Source: Oscillospiraceae bacterium (GTDB lineage Bacteria; Bacillota_A; Clostridia; Oscillospirales; Oscillospiraceae). From it: a stretch of 32,021 bases of DNA. Both the position numbers and the translations under genes were made by a program. The notes beneath the pieces were generated by a model. The model was not told the origin of the DNA. It saw only the letters and a list, made by a program, of their open reading frames with translations, and did no database searches. This document shows, one piece after another, positions 1 to 6,008 of the stretch. Location of the stretch: contig JAFYVA010000100.1 in assembly GCA_017549325.1 (NCBI GenBank), positions 1-32,021 of the forward strand. The letters run 5' to 3'. How positions within the stretch are numbered: the first letter of the stretch is position 1; every line of letters starts with the position of its first letter.

Positions 1-1
1 C

Positions 2-1441
2 GTCTTTGATAAGCAGGGCTCCATCGTGGGAAAGGGGCAGTACGATTTTCCCCAGTACTATCCTCACTCCGGATGGGTGGAACACGATCCCGAGGAGATC
101 TGGGACTCGCAGGTTCGCGCCGCCGCCGATGCGCTGAAGGGAATCCCCCAGGGAGCCATCGCCGGTATCGGTGTGACCAACCAGCGTGAGACCACCATCC
201 TCTGGGACAAGGATACGGGCAAGCCCGTGTATAACGCCATCGTCTGGCAGTGCCGCCGCACGGCGGAGTTGTGCGAGGAGCTCAAGCGCCGCGGCCTCCG
301 CGAGCGCGTCCAGTCGGCTACCGGCCTGCGGATCGACGCCTACTTCTCCGCCACCAAGATCCGCTGGATACTGGACAACGTCCCCGGTGCGCTCCGCAGA
401 GCCGAGCAGGGAAAGCTGCTGTTCGGTACGGTGGAGACATGGCTGATCTGGCGCTTGACAGGGCAGCACATTACCGACTGTACCAACGCCAGCCGCACGA
501 TGATTTTCGATATCCGCAAGCTCTGCTGGGATGCCGAACTCTGCGGTATTCTGGGTATCCCCATGAATATGCTGCCCCGTGTGGTGGGCAACTCCCAGCA
601 CTACGGCACGGTAAAGGAGGGAATCCCCGGTCTGGAGTCGCTGGCGGGTGTCAGCGTCTGCGGCGCCGCAGGCGACCAGCAGGCGGCGCTGTTCGGACAG
701 ACCTGCTTCCGCGTGGGCGATGCCAAAAATACATACGGCACGGGCTGCTTTACCCTGATGAATGTGGGACAAAAGCCCGTTCGCAGCCGCGCAGGACTGG
801 TCTCCTCCGTGGCCTGGCAGATCAATGGCGAGACCACTTACGCGCTGGAGGGCAGCGTCTTAAACGGCGGCAGCACCATCCAGTGGCTGCGGGACGAGAT
901 GCACATGATTTCCTCGGCCTCCGAATGCGACACCCTTGCCGAGAGTGTGGAAAACAGCGGCGGTGTCATCGTGGTGCCCGCCTTTACGGGGCTGGGTGCC
1001 CCCTACTGGGATATGTACGCCCGCGGCTCTATTTTGGGACTGACCCGCGGTACGGGTCGGGCACACATCGCCCGGGCCGTGCTGGAATCCATCGCCTATC
1101 AGGTCACCGATCTCATGCTGGCCATGCGTCAGGATGCCGGCTGTGACATCACCTGCCTCCGTGCCGACGGCGGCGCCAGCGTCAGCAATATCCTGCTGCA
1201 GCTCCAGTCCGACCTGCTGCAGATCCCCGTGGACCGCCCTGCGATGGTGGAGACCACCGCCTTCGGCGCTGCGGCACTGGCGGGTCTGAGCTGCGGATTC
1301 TGGAAGGATATGGAGGAGCTGGCCACCCTGCGCCGTTCTGAGCGTATGTTCACGCCCGAGCGGGTGCAGGCGGAGTGCGATGCCGACTACGACTTGTGGA
1401 AGAAGGCGGTGCAGCGCGCCGGCGATTGGATCGAGCATTAA
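2..1441 (+). CDS. glpK: Glycerol kinase, 5'-truncated by the window edge
   Basis: Phosphorylates glycerol to glycerol-3-phosphate with ATP in the cytoplasm (FGGY sugar-kinase family). The reading frame is open to base 2 (VFDKQGSIV...), so only about 20 N-terminal residues, including the usual DQGTTS phosphate motif, lie outside the window. A GTG at 26 is internal and not the start. Family hallmarks are visible: YYPHSGWVEHDPEEIW near the start, GVTNQRETTILWD, the substrate-contact stretch ending in DAYFSATKIRW, GAAGDQQAALFGQ followed by NTYGTGCF, NGGSTIQWLRDEM, and the C-terminal ADGGAS nucleotide-binding segment. Length and motif order are normal. No terminator is obvious before the promoter of the next gene at 1470. 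Identification is very secure; only the true start is unseen. Confidence 0.96.
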   Translation, partial: VFDKQGSIVGKGQYDFPQYYPHSGWVEHDPEEIWDSQVRAAADALKGIPQGAIAGIGVTNQRETTILWDKDTGKPVYNAIVWQCRRTAELCEELKRRGLRERVQSATGLRIDAYFSATKIRWILDNVPGALRRAEQGKLLFGTVETWLIWRLTGQHITDCTNASRTMIFDIRKLCWDAELCGILGIPMNMLPRVVGNSQHYGTVKEGIPGLESLAGVSVCGAAGDQQAALFGQTCFRVGDAKNTYGTGCFTLMNVGQKPVRSRAGLVSSVAWQINGETTYALEGSVLNGGSTIQWLRDEMHMISSASECDTLAESVENSGGVIVVPAFTGLGAPYWDMYARGSILGLTRGTGRAHIARAVLESIAYQVTDLMLAMRQDAGCDITCLRADGGASVSNILLQLQSDLLQIPVDRPAMVETTAFGAAALAGLSCGFWKDMEELATLRRSERMFTPERVQAECDADYDLWKKAVQRAGDWIEH

Positions 1442-1469
1442 ACAAACTGTGAATTTCGATGCCAAGCCC

Positions 1470-1498
1470 TTGCAAAAAGGAAATTGAAACGATATAAT
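1470..1498 (+). promoter_or_regulatory. Sigma-A type promoter of the zinc-ribbon gene
   Basis: TTGCAA at 1470-1475 and a perfect TATAAT at 1493-1498 are separated by 17 bases. Transcription would start near 1505, about 35 bases before the ATG at 1539, which has an AGAAAGGAGAA ribosome site. The gene therefore seems to be transcribed independently of glpK. Confidence 0.75.
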
Positions 1499-1538
1499 GC
1501 ACCCATAACAAACCCCCATTTGAGAAAGGAGAACCACT

Positions 1539-1964
1539 ATGGCATTTTTTGAGGGAATCGCCGATAAGGCAAAGAAGTATGCCGCTGTCGCCGCCGAGAA
1601 GGCAAAGGATGTGGCCGAGCTGGCCGCTGACAAGGCAAAGGATATGAAGGAGACCGCTCAGATCCGCATGGCCATCAAGAGCGAGGAGCGCGAGCTGGAG
1701 AAGAACTATTGTGCCATCGGCCAGTGGTTCTGCGCCGAATATACCGGCGATATGCCCGATGCGGTGAAGGATGTGGTGGCTGCCGTTGAGGCCGGCCGCG
1801 CCAAGATCGCCGAGCTGGAGGCCGCTCTGGCAGAGGACGAGATCACGGTGGAGTTCGTCTCTGAGGAGGCTGCACCTGCCGTGGAGCTGGAGGCCTGCCC
1901 CGTCTGCGGCACTCCCTGCAACAGCCGCTTCTGCCCCGAGTGCGGCGCCGCCATGGGCGAGTAA
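1539..1964 (+). CDS. Small helical protein with C-terminal zinc ribbon
   Basis: A 141-residue protein of unknown function. Residues 5-50 are an Ala/Lys/Asp/Glu-rich amphipathic helix with roughly 11-residue repeats (KAKKYAAVAAEKAKD, LAADKAKDMKE), resembling LEA-like or apolipoprotein-like surface-binding helices. A second helical or coiled-coil part follows (IRMAIKSEERELEKNY to ELEAALAED). The last 22 residues form a zinc ribbon with Cys120/Cys123 and Cys132/Cys135 (CPVC...CPEC). No signal peptide or membrane segment is seen, so it is probably cytoplasmic. It is monocistronic, with its own promoter (1470-1498) and a strong terminator just downstream. Similar helix plus zinc-ribbon proteins are common in Clostridia, but I know of no assigned role. 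The alternative, a remnant of a larger protein, is unlikely given the clean gene boundaries. Confidence 0.85.
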   Translation: MAFFEGIADKAKKYAAVAAEKAKDVAELAADKAKDMKETAQIRMAIKSEERELEKNYCAIGQWFCAEYTGDMPDAVKDVVAAVEAGRAKIAELEAALAEDEITVEFVSEEAAPAVELEACPVCGTPCNSRFCPECGAAMGE

Positions 1965-1978
1965 AGAAGACGCTACAT

Positions 1979-2011
1979 AAAAAGAAACTGCCTGCGGGCA
2001 GTTTCTTTTTT
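1979..2011 (+). terminator. Rho-independent terminator after the zinc-ribbon gene
   Basis: A 12-bp perfect stem (AAAGAAACTGCC, loop TGCG, GGCAGTTTCTTT) is followed by a run of T residues. It starts 16 bases after the stop codon and also separates this unit from the proS promoter. Confidence 0.92.
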
Positions 2012-2031
2012 GCGGTTAAACCGCAAAGTCC

Positions 2032-2060
2032 TTGACAAAGACGGGGCTTGTCGGTACAAT
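2032..2060 (+). promoter_or_regulatory. Sigma-A type promoter of proS
   Basis: Consensus TTGACA at 2032-2037 and TACAAT at 2055-2060, with a 17-base spacer. It lies about 50 bases upstream of the proS ATG at 2111. No T-box-like structure fits in the short leader. Confidence 0.85.
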
Positions 2061-2110
2061 AAAAAAGTTGAGAATAACGCGGATTTTCCGCGAGAGAAGA
2101 GGTATTCTGT

Positions 2111-3550
2111 ATGGCTAAAGACCAGAGAAATGTTGAGGCGATCACCCCCATGGAGGTGGACTTCGCCAAATGGTACACCGATATCTGCCTGAAGGCTGAG
2201 CTGGTGGATTACGCCAGTGTCAAGGGCTTTCTGATCCTGCGTCCCTATGGCTACGCCATCTGGGAGAACATCCAGAAGTACATGGATAACGAGTTCAAGA
2301 AGACCGGTCACGTCAACGTGGCCATGCCCGTTCTGATCCCCGAGAGCCTCCTGAAGAAGGAGGGCGAGCTGGTGGAGGGCTTTGCCCCCGAGGTGGCATG
2401 GATCACCCACGGCGGCAGCGAGAAGCTGGAGGAGCGTCTGGCTTTCCGCCCCACCTCCGAGACCATGTTCTGCGACCACTGGTCCCATGTGCTCCACTCC
2501 TGGCGCGAGCTGCCCATGCTCTATAACCAGTGGTGCTCCGTCATCCGCTGGGAGAAGACCACCCGTCCCTTCCTGCGCTCCCGCGAGTTCTGGTGGCAGG
2601 AGGGTCACACCATCCACGAGACCAAGGAAGAGGCCGAGGCAGAGACCGAGCAGCAGCTCAACTGCTACGCCGATGTCTGCCGCAACGCTCTGGCCATGCC
2701 CGTGGTGAAGGGCCGCAAGACCGACAAGGAGAAGTTTGCCGGTGCCGAGGCCACCTACACCATCGAGTGCATGATGAAGGATCGCAAGGCCCTTCAGTCC
2801 GGCACCAGCCATTTCTTCGGCGATAAGTTCTCCCGCGCCTACGACGTGACCTTCGCCGGCCGCGACAACACGCTGCAGTACCCCTTCCAGACCTCCTGGG
2901 GTGCTTCTACCCGCCTCATCGGCGCCATCATTATGACCCATTCCGATAACCACGGTCTGGTGCTGCCTCCCGTGATCGCCCCCATGCAGGTGGTCATCGT
3001 GCCCATCGCCCAGCATAAGGAGGGCGTGCTGGATGCTGCCCGCGAGCTGAAGGATCGCCTTGTGGCCGCCGGCGTCCGTGCCGTGCTGGATGATTCCGAT
3101 CAGTCCCCCGGCTGGAAGTTCGCCCAGTACGAGATGAAGGGCGTGCCTCTGCGCGTGGAGATCGGCCCCAAGGATATGGAGAAGGGTCAGTGCTGCTTCG
3201 CCCGCCGCGATACCGGTGAGAAGACCTTCGTGCCTCTGACTGAGCTGGAGAGCGCCGTGGAGCAGATGCTCAAGGACATCCACGAGAATCTCTACGCCAT
3301 GGCGGAGAAGAACCTCAACGACAACTGCTTCGACATGACCTCCTGGGAGGAGGTCAAGGCTATGGCCGAGGGCAAGGGCGGCTTTGCCCGTACCAAGTGG
3401 TGCGGCAGCCTCGAGTGCGAGCTGGCCATGAAGGAGAAGGCCGGCGTGTCCAGCCGCTGCATGCCTCTGCAGCAGCGCCGCAATATCGGTAAGTGCGTGG
3501 TCTGCGGTAAGGAGTGCGAGACCGACATCTACTGGGGCGTGGCGTATTAA
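2111..3550 (+). CDS. proS: Prolyl-tRNA synthetase (eukaryote/archaeal type)
   Basis: Charges tRNA-Pro with proline using ATP; class II aminoacyl-tRNA synthetase. The 479-residue length without the bacterial editing insertion, together with the C-terminal zinc-binding tail, marks the short eukaryote/archaeal-like form found in many Firmicutes. Visible landmarks are the N-terminal EVDFAKWYTDICLKAELVDY, class II motif 2 around RPTSETMF...QWCSVIRWE and RSREFWWQEGHT, motif 3 around GASTRLIGAIIMTHSD, and the anticodon-binding domain from about residue 290. The C-terminal Cys-containing tail (WCGSLECE ... CVVCGKECETDIYW) ends in a Tyr. The ATG at 2111 is preceded by GAGAGAAGAGG. The gene has its own promoter and terminator. 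It is a housekeeping gene and shows that this flank is chromosomal. Confidence 0.97.
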   Translation: MAKDQRNVEAITPMEVDFAKWYTDICLKAELVDYASVKGFLILRPYGYAIWENIQKYMDNEFKKTGHVNVAMPVLIPESLLKKEGELVEGFAPEVAWITHGGSEKLEERLAFRPTSETMFCDHWSHVLHSWRELPMLYNQWCSVIRWEKTTRPFLRSREFWWQEGHTIHETKEEAEAETEQQLNCYADVCRNALAMPVVKGRKTDKEKFAGAEATYTIECMMKDRKALQSGTSHFFGDKFSRAYDVTFAGRDNTLQYPFQTSWGASTRLIGAIIMTHSDNHGLVLPPVIAPMQVVIVPIAQHKEGVLDAARELKDRLVAAGVRAVLDDSDQSPGWKFAQYEMKGVPLRVEIGPKDMEKGQCCFARRDTGEKTFVPLTELESAVEQMLKDIHENLYAMAEKNLNDNCFDMTSWEEVKAMAEGKGGFARTKWCGSLECELAMKEKAGVSSRCMPLQQRRNIGKCVVCGKECETDIYWGVAY

Positions 3551-3566
3551 TTTTGAGTTGAATAAG

Positions 3567-3601
3567 AGCAACCCCGAGCCGTGTGGCTCGGGGTTGTTTT
3601 T
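3567..3601 (+). terminator. Rho-independent terminator of proS
   Basis: Twelve-bp stem CAACCCCGAGCC / GGCTCGGGGTTG around a GTGT loop, followed by TTTTT. It begins 16 bases after the proS stop. The stem and loop closely match the terminator at 4997-5031. Confidence 0.93.
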
Positions 3602-3630
3602 GTGTCATATTGCAGAGGCTTTCGGTGGTA

Positions 3631-3716
3631 TTGTAGGGGGCGATGCCCACATCGCCCCGCCGTCTATCTAACCGTCCTTGTGCTGGCGGGTCGTCGACAA
3701 GCGCCGACCCCTACAA
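3631..3716. mobile_element. MITE-like intergenic element with two hairpins and terminal inverted repeats
   Basis: The ends are inverted copies (TTGTAGGGG at 3631-3639, CCCCTACAA at 3708-3716). Inside the left end is a perfect 9-bp stem, GGGGCGATG/CATCGCCCC, with loop CCCA. Inside the right end is a second stem, GGGTCGTCG/CGCCGACCC, with one mismatch. There is no open reading frame. This double-stem layout with TTGTAGGGG ends resembles the small non-autonomous elements scattered between genes in Oscillospirales genomes. Target-site duplication is not clear. Confidence 0.6.
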
Positions 3717-3785
3717 CCGAGGAAATGACCTTCATCAACCGCTGTTTAACAATTTGCTTTCCGTTGACTGTCGGGGAGAGGAACG

Positions 3786-4037
3786 CTACTTTGCCCAGCC
3801 CTGTTGATCAAGAAGTTCATTTACTTTGCGGAGAGCAGCATCACAACTAATGGAAATGAGCTGATCGCCTTCGCTATCTAAGATTAAAAGGTAGTCTTTG
3901 ATATGCGACATATGCATCTGAATCAAGGCTTCCTCTTTGGAAAGACCCGATGTAGAACAAATAGAATTATAGCGCTCAATGTTTTCAGGAAGCTGCATTC
4001 TCTCAATAATTTTCTCAAACAATTCTTTTCTATCCAT
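3786..4037 (-). CDS. Hypothetical protein, 83 residues
   Basis: I do not recognise this protein. It is helical and charged, with a repeated leucine/isoleucine pattern and no signal peptide or membrane segment. An AGGAGAG ribosome site lies about 10 bases before the ATG. The start is 29 bases downstream of the stop of the lipoprotein gene on the same strand, so the two are probably cotranscribed. Base composition is clearly more AT-rich than in proS or glpK, as in the lipoprotein gene, which suggests both arrived together. It could be a cytoplasmic partner of the lipoprotein or an unrelated orphan. Confidence 0.65.
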   Translation of the reverse strand: MDRKELFEKIIERMQLPENIERYNSICSTSGLSKEEALIQMHMSHIKDYLLILDSEGDQLISISCDAALRKVNELLDQQGWAK

Positions 4038-4066
4038 CCCTATGCTTCTCTCCTGTATTGCTAATT

Positions 4067-4519
4067 TCAGTCATACTTTTCAATCGAACTACCGGTACAC
4101 TTAATAACAACAAACATTTCTTCAATTTTTCCTGTGGCTCTGACCGTATCTCCGACTTTTAGACTTGAGATGATTGCCTTGTTATCTCCACTTAGGAGGT
4201 TATAAGAAATGTGACTGATGCCGAATCTGACGGTTGCAAAGGGGACATCCTTTCCTAAAAACGTCACTTCGTGTGTGCTAATTTCGTCAATTTGGTCAAT
4301 GACTTCCAAGGTTCCTCCGATATAAAGTTCTTCACCAAGAAGCTCATTTTCTTCAAAACCGTCAAGTACTTCGGAACTGTTTTCAAAGCTCCTTGTTGTG
4401 CCGTCTGTTAGTTCAACGGTATAGACGGATTTGCTTTTTCCGCAGCCCGCCAATGTTACAATTAGAGAAGTTAACAGAAGAAGAGTTGCAATTAAATTGA
4501 ATGTTTTTTTCTTACTCAT
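4067..4519 (-). CDS. Putative lipoprotein, OB-fold-like, 150 residues
   Basis: Residues 1-25 are a lipoprotein signal peptide (MSKKK, hydrophobic core, lipobox LAGC), so Cys26 would be lipidated and the protein anchored outside the membrane. The ATG at 4519 was chosen over the longer reading frame to 4600 because AAAAGGAG sits just before it and the signal peptide starts exactly there. The mature part is beta-rich and includes the phrase SSLKVGDTVRATGKIEEMFVV, a pattern typical of OB-fold proteins. That resemblance is weak evidence. Its promoter is at 4571-4600, and the gene is divergent from the XRE regulator, which may control it. Composition is AT-rich compared with neighbours. Confidence 0.75.
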   Translation of the reverse strand: MSKKKTFNLIATLLLLTSLIVTLAGCGKSKSVYTVELTDGTTRSFENSSEVLDGFEENELLGEELYIGGTLEVIDQIDEISTHEVTFLGKDVPFATVRFGISHISYNLLSGDNKAIISSLKVGDTVRATGKIEEMFVVIKCTGSSIEKYD

Positions 4520-4570
4520 TGTTTTTCTCCTTTTAATCAAATTTTCGTGTACAAGATCTGAGATAATCAC

Positions 4571-4600
4571 ATTATACCATCTATAGTTTAATAAAGTCAA
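4571..4600 (-). promoter_or_regulatory. Promoter of the lipoprotein gene
   Basis: On the minus strand TTGACT (4600-4595) and TATAAT (4576-4571) are separated by 18 bases. The predicted start is near 4563, giving a leader of about 45 bases. It lies in the divergent intergenic region shared with the XRE regulator at 4672. Confidence 0.7.
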
Positions 4601-4671
4601 TCTATGGATGCTTATTATTTCGCCTTTGAGACAATATAATTATCCTAAAGTTTAACTTATGAGGTGATCGT

Positions 4672-4992
4672 ATGGTGGATTTGGTGGAGATCGGAAAGCG
4701 TATCCAAATGCGCAGAAAGCAGCAGGGGATGACGCAGGAGCAGCTTGCTGACAAGATGGATGTGTCCATTCAGATGGTGTCCAATTTGGAGCGCGGCAAC
4801 AAGGCCATCCGCATTGAAAACCTCATTAAACTGAGCCAAATTCTCAACATCAGCACCGATTATATTTTGACGGGAAAAGAAACCACCGACGATATGCAAA
4901 CCCTTACTGAGCAGATGGCGAACCTCTCTCAACGGGACAGAAAAATGATGGAACTGTTGATGGACTTCTGCCTGTCGGACAATGAAGAATAG
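4672..4992 (+). CDS. XRE/Cro-type transcriptional regulator
   Basis: A 106-residue DNA-binding protein. Residues 5-62 form the helix-turn-helix: IGKRIQMRRKQQGMTQEQLA, then the recognition helix around VSIQMVSNLERG, then LIKLSQILNISTDYILTG. The remaining ~40 residues are a helical tail, probably for dimerisation. The ATG follows GAGGTGATC. It is divergent from the lipoprotein/small-protein pair, the usual layout for a local repressor acting on the shared 150-bp intergenic region, but no operator repeat is obvious there. It ends in a strong terminator that also serves the convergent TraX-family gene. Confidence 0.9.
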   Translation: MVDLVEIGKRIQMRRKQQGMTQEQLADKMDVSIQMVSNLERGNKAIRIENLIKLSQILNISTDYILTGKETTDDMQTLTEQMANLSQRDRKMMELLMDFCLSDNEE

Positions 4993-4996
4993 ACGC

Positions 4997-5031
4997 AAAA
5001 AATCCCCGAACCGTGTGGTTCGGGGATTTTT
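4997..5031. terminator. Bidirectional terminator between XRE gene and TraX-family gene
   Basis: Fourteen-bp stem AAAATCCCCGAACC / GGTTCGGGGATTTT with GTGT loop, T-rich on both strands. It lies between convergent genes and should stop transcription both ways. Compared with the proS terminator it keeps the loop and changes a G-C pair to A-T in the stem. Confidence 0.9.
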
Positions 5032-5037
5032 GTATCA

Positions 5038-5775
5038 TTATAAAATTCTTCCCAGTATCCCCAGCAGCAACAGGTGCGCGGGGTAGAAAGCATAGCAGGC
5101 GTATTGGAACACCCGGGAGTGATGGCCGCGATTGCCCCGGTAGAGCCAAATGAGGGGCAGAGCCAGCAGCGCCAGCGACTGTCGGGCGAGGAAGAATGTC
5201 TCGCCGCCGATGGCGAACTCATAGCCAAAGCCCCCCAGCATCTCGGCGTTGATGTACCACAGGCACAGGGCTTGTCCTACATAGCACCACCATTTTCTGC
5301 CGCGGAAGAAGTAGAACACCAGCACCGTCAGCACACCGGCGTGGTGGAAGTCCACCATACTCAGCAGTCCGGCAAAGCCGCCCAGCACGAGGCTGACCAG
5401 CGCCACGAGAAGGCGCTTCCACTCCGGCTGCGGCTTCATCTGCTCGTTCCAGTGGACGAACAAAAGGGCGATGAGGAAGGCCCACAGCACATTCTGGTGT
5501 ATGGGATACAGCACGCGTCCTCCCGCTGTCAGGTTGAAGGGGATCTCGGCGATCACGGCGAAAAACAGCAACCGCAGCATATACTTTTTGAAGTTTTTCG
5601 TGTGGAAATAGCCCTCCACGATCATAAAGGCGAAAATGGGGAAGGCCACGCGGCCGATGCACGTGAGCCAATCGTTGCCGGGGATCACCGTGGCCCAGAG
5701 ATGGTCGCACAGCATGAAGAGCATGGCCAGCAGGTGCAGGGAGAACGACGTGGTCTCCCATCGACGACGAGGCAT
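5038..5775 (-). CDS. TraX-family multi-spanning membrane protein
   Basis: A 245-residue integral membrane protein with about eight hydrophobic segments. The N-terminal signature LHLLAMLFMLCDHLWATV, then CIGRVAFPIFAFMIVEGYFHT and AVIAEIPFNL, matches the TraX family. F-plasmid TraX N-acetylates pilin; chromosomal Firmicutes members have no established substrate and resemble membrane acyltransferases. The ATG at 5775 was chosen because AAAGGAGG lies 7 bases upstream and the first membrane segment then begins at the normal place; the frame continues 28 codons further without such support. A good promoter precedes it. It lies 4.3 kb from the pilin gene at 10047, which is suggestive but probably coincidental. 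Confidence 0.85.
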   Translation of the reverse strand: MPRRRWETTSFSLHLLAMLFMLCDHLWATVIPGNDWLTCIGRVAFPIFAFMIVEGYFHTKNFKKYMLRLLFFAVIAEIPFNLTAGGRVLYPIHQNVLWAFLIALLFVHWNEQMKPQPEWKRLLVALVSLVLGGFAGLLSMVDFHHAGVLTVLVFYFFRGRKWWCYVGQALCLWYINAEMLGGFGYEFAIGGETFFLARQSLALLALPLIWLYRGNRGHHSRVFQYACYAFYPAHLLLLGILGRIL

Positions 5776-5798
5776 AGGCACACCTCCTTTCGCATAAC

Positions 5799-5827
5799 AG
5801 TATAGCCTGCCGCAGCGGGAATGGCAA
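5799..5827 (-). promoter_or_regulatory. Promoter of the TraX-family gene
   Basis: On the minus strand TTGCCA (5827-5822) and TATACT (5804-5799) have a 17-base spacer. This places the transcript start about 20 bases before the ribosome site. Confidence 0.75.
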
Positions 5828-5866
5828 GATGATGTTTTTGCCGTTTGGCGGCGTTGCACAGAGAGA

Positions 5867-5893
5867 AAGAACGGCTCAGAGCCGTTCTTTTTT
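5867..5893 (+). terminator. Orphan Rho-independent terminator
   Basis: Nine-bp perfect stem AAGAACGGC / GCCGTTCTT with loop TCAGA, followed by TTTTTT on the plus strand only. No plus-strand gene ends here: upstream is the divergent TraX-family gene and downstream is the symporter. It could end a small RNA, attenuate the symporter leader, or be left over from a lost gene. Confidence 0.7.
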
Positions 5894-5961
5894 CTGTTGT
5901 GCCCCTCTTTTGCCTCCTTTGGAATGGTAGACTTGATTATGATTACCTGTAAAAGGTCTTG

Positions 5962-5990
5962 TTGTGCTGCGCCCGTGCGCGGAGCACATG
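5962..5990 (+). other. Leader hairpin and mini-ORF upstream of the symporter
   Basis: TGTGCT...AGCACA with an inner GCGC/GCGC pairing forms an imperfect stem just before the symporter. An ATG at 5988 preceded by GGAG reads only MERM and then stops at 6000-6002, in frame with the symporter. This may be a tiny leader peptide, or the sign of a damaged or unusual start. Confidence 0.35.
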
Positions 5991-6008
5991 GAAAGGATGT
6001 GAGCGAAC

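Noticed and set aside
2038..2110. T-box riboswitch before proS
   Set aside because: The leader is only about 45 bases, too short for T-box stems and the conserved antiterminator bulge.
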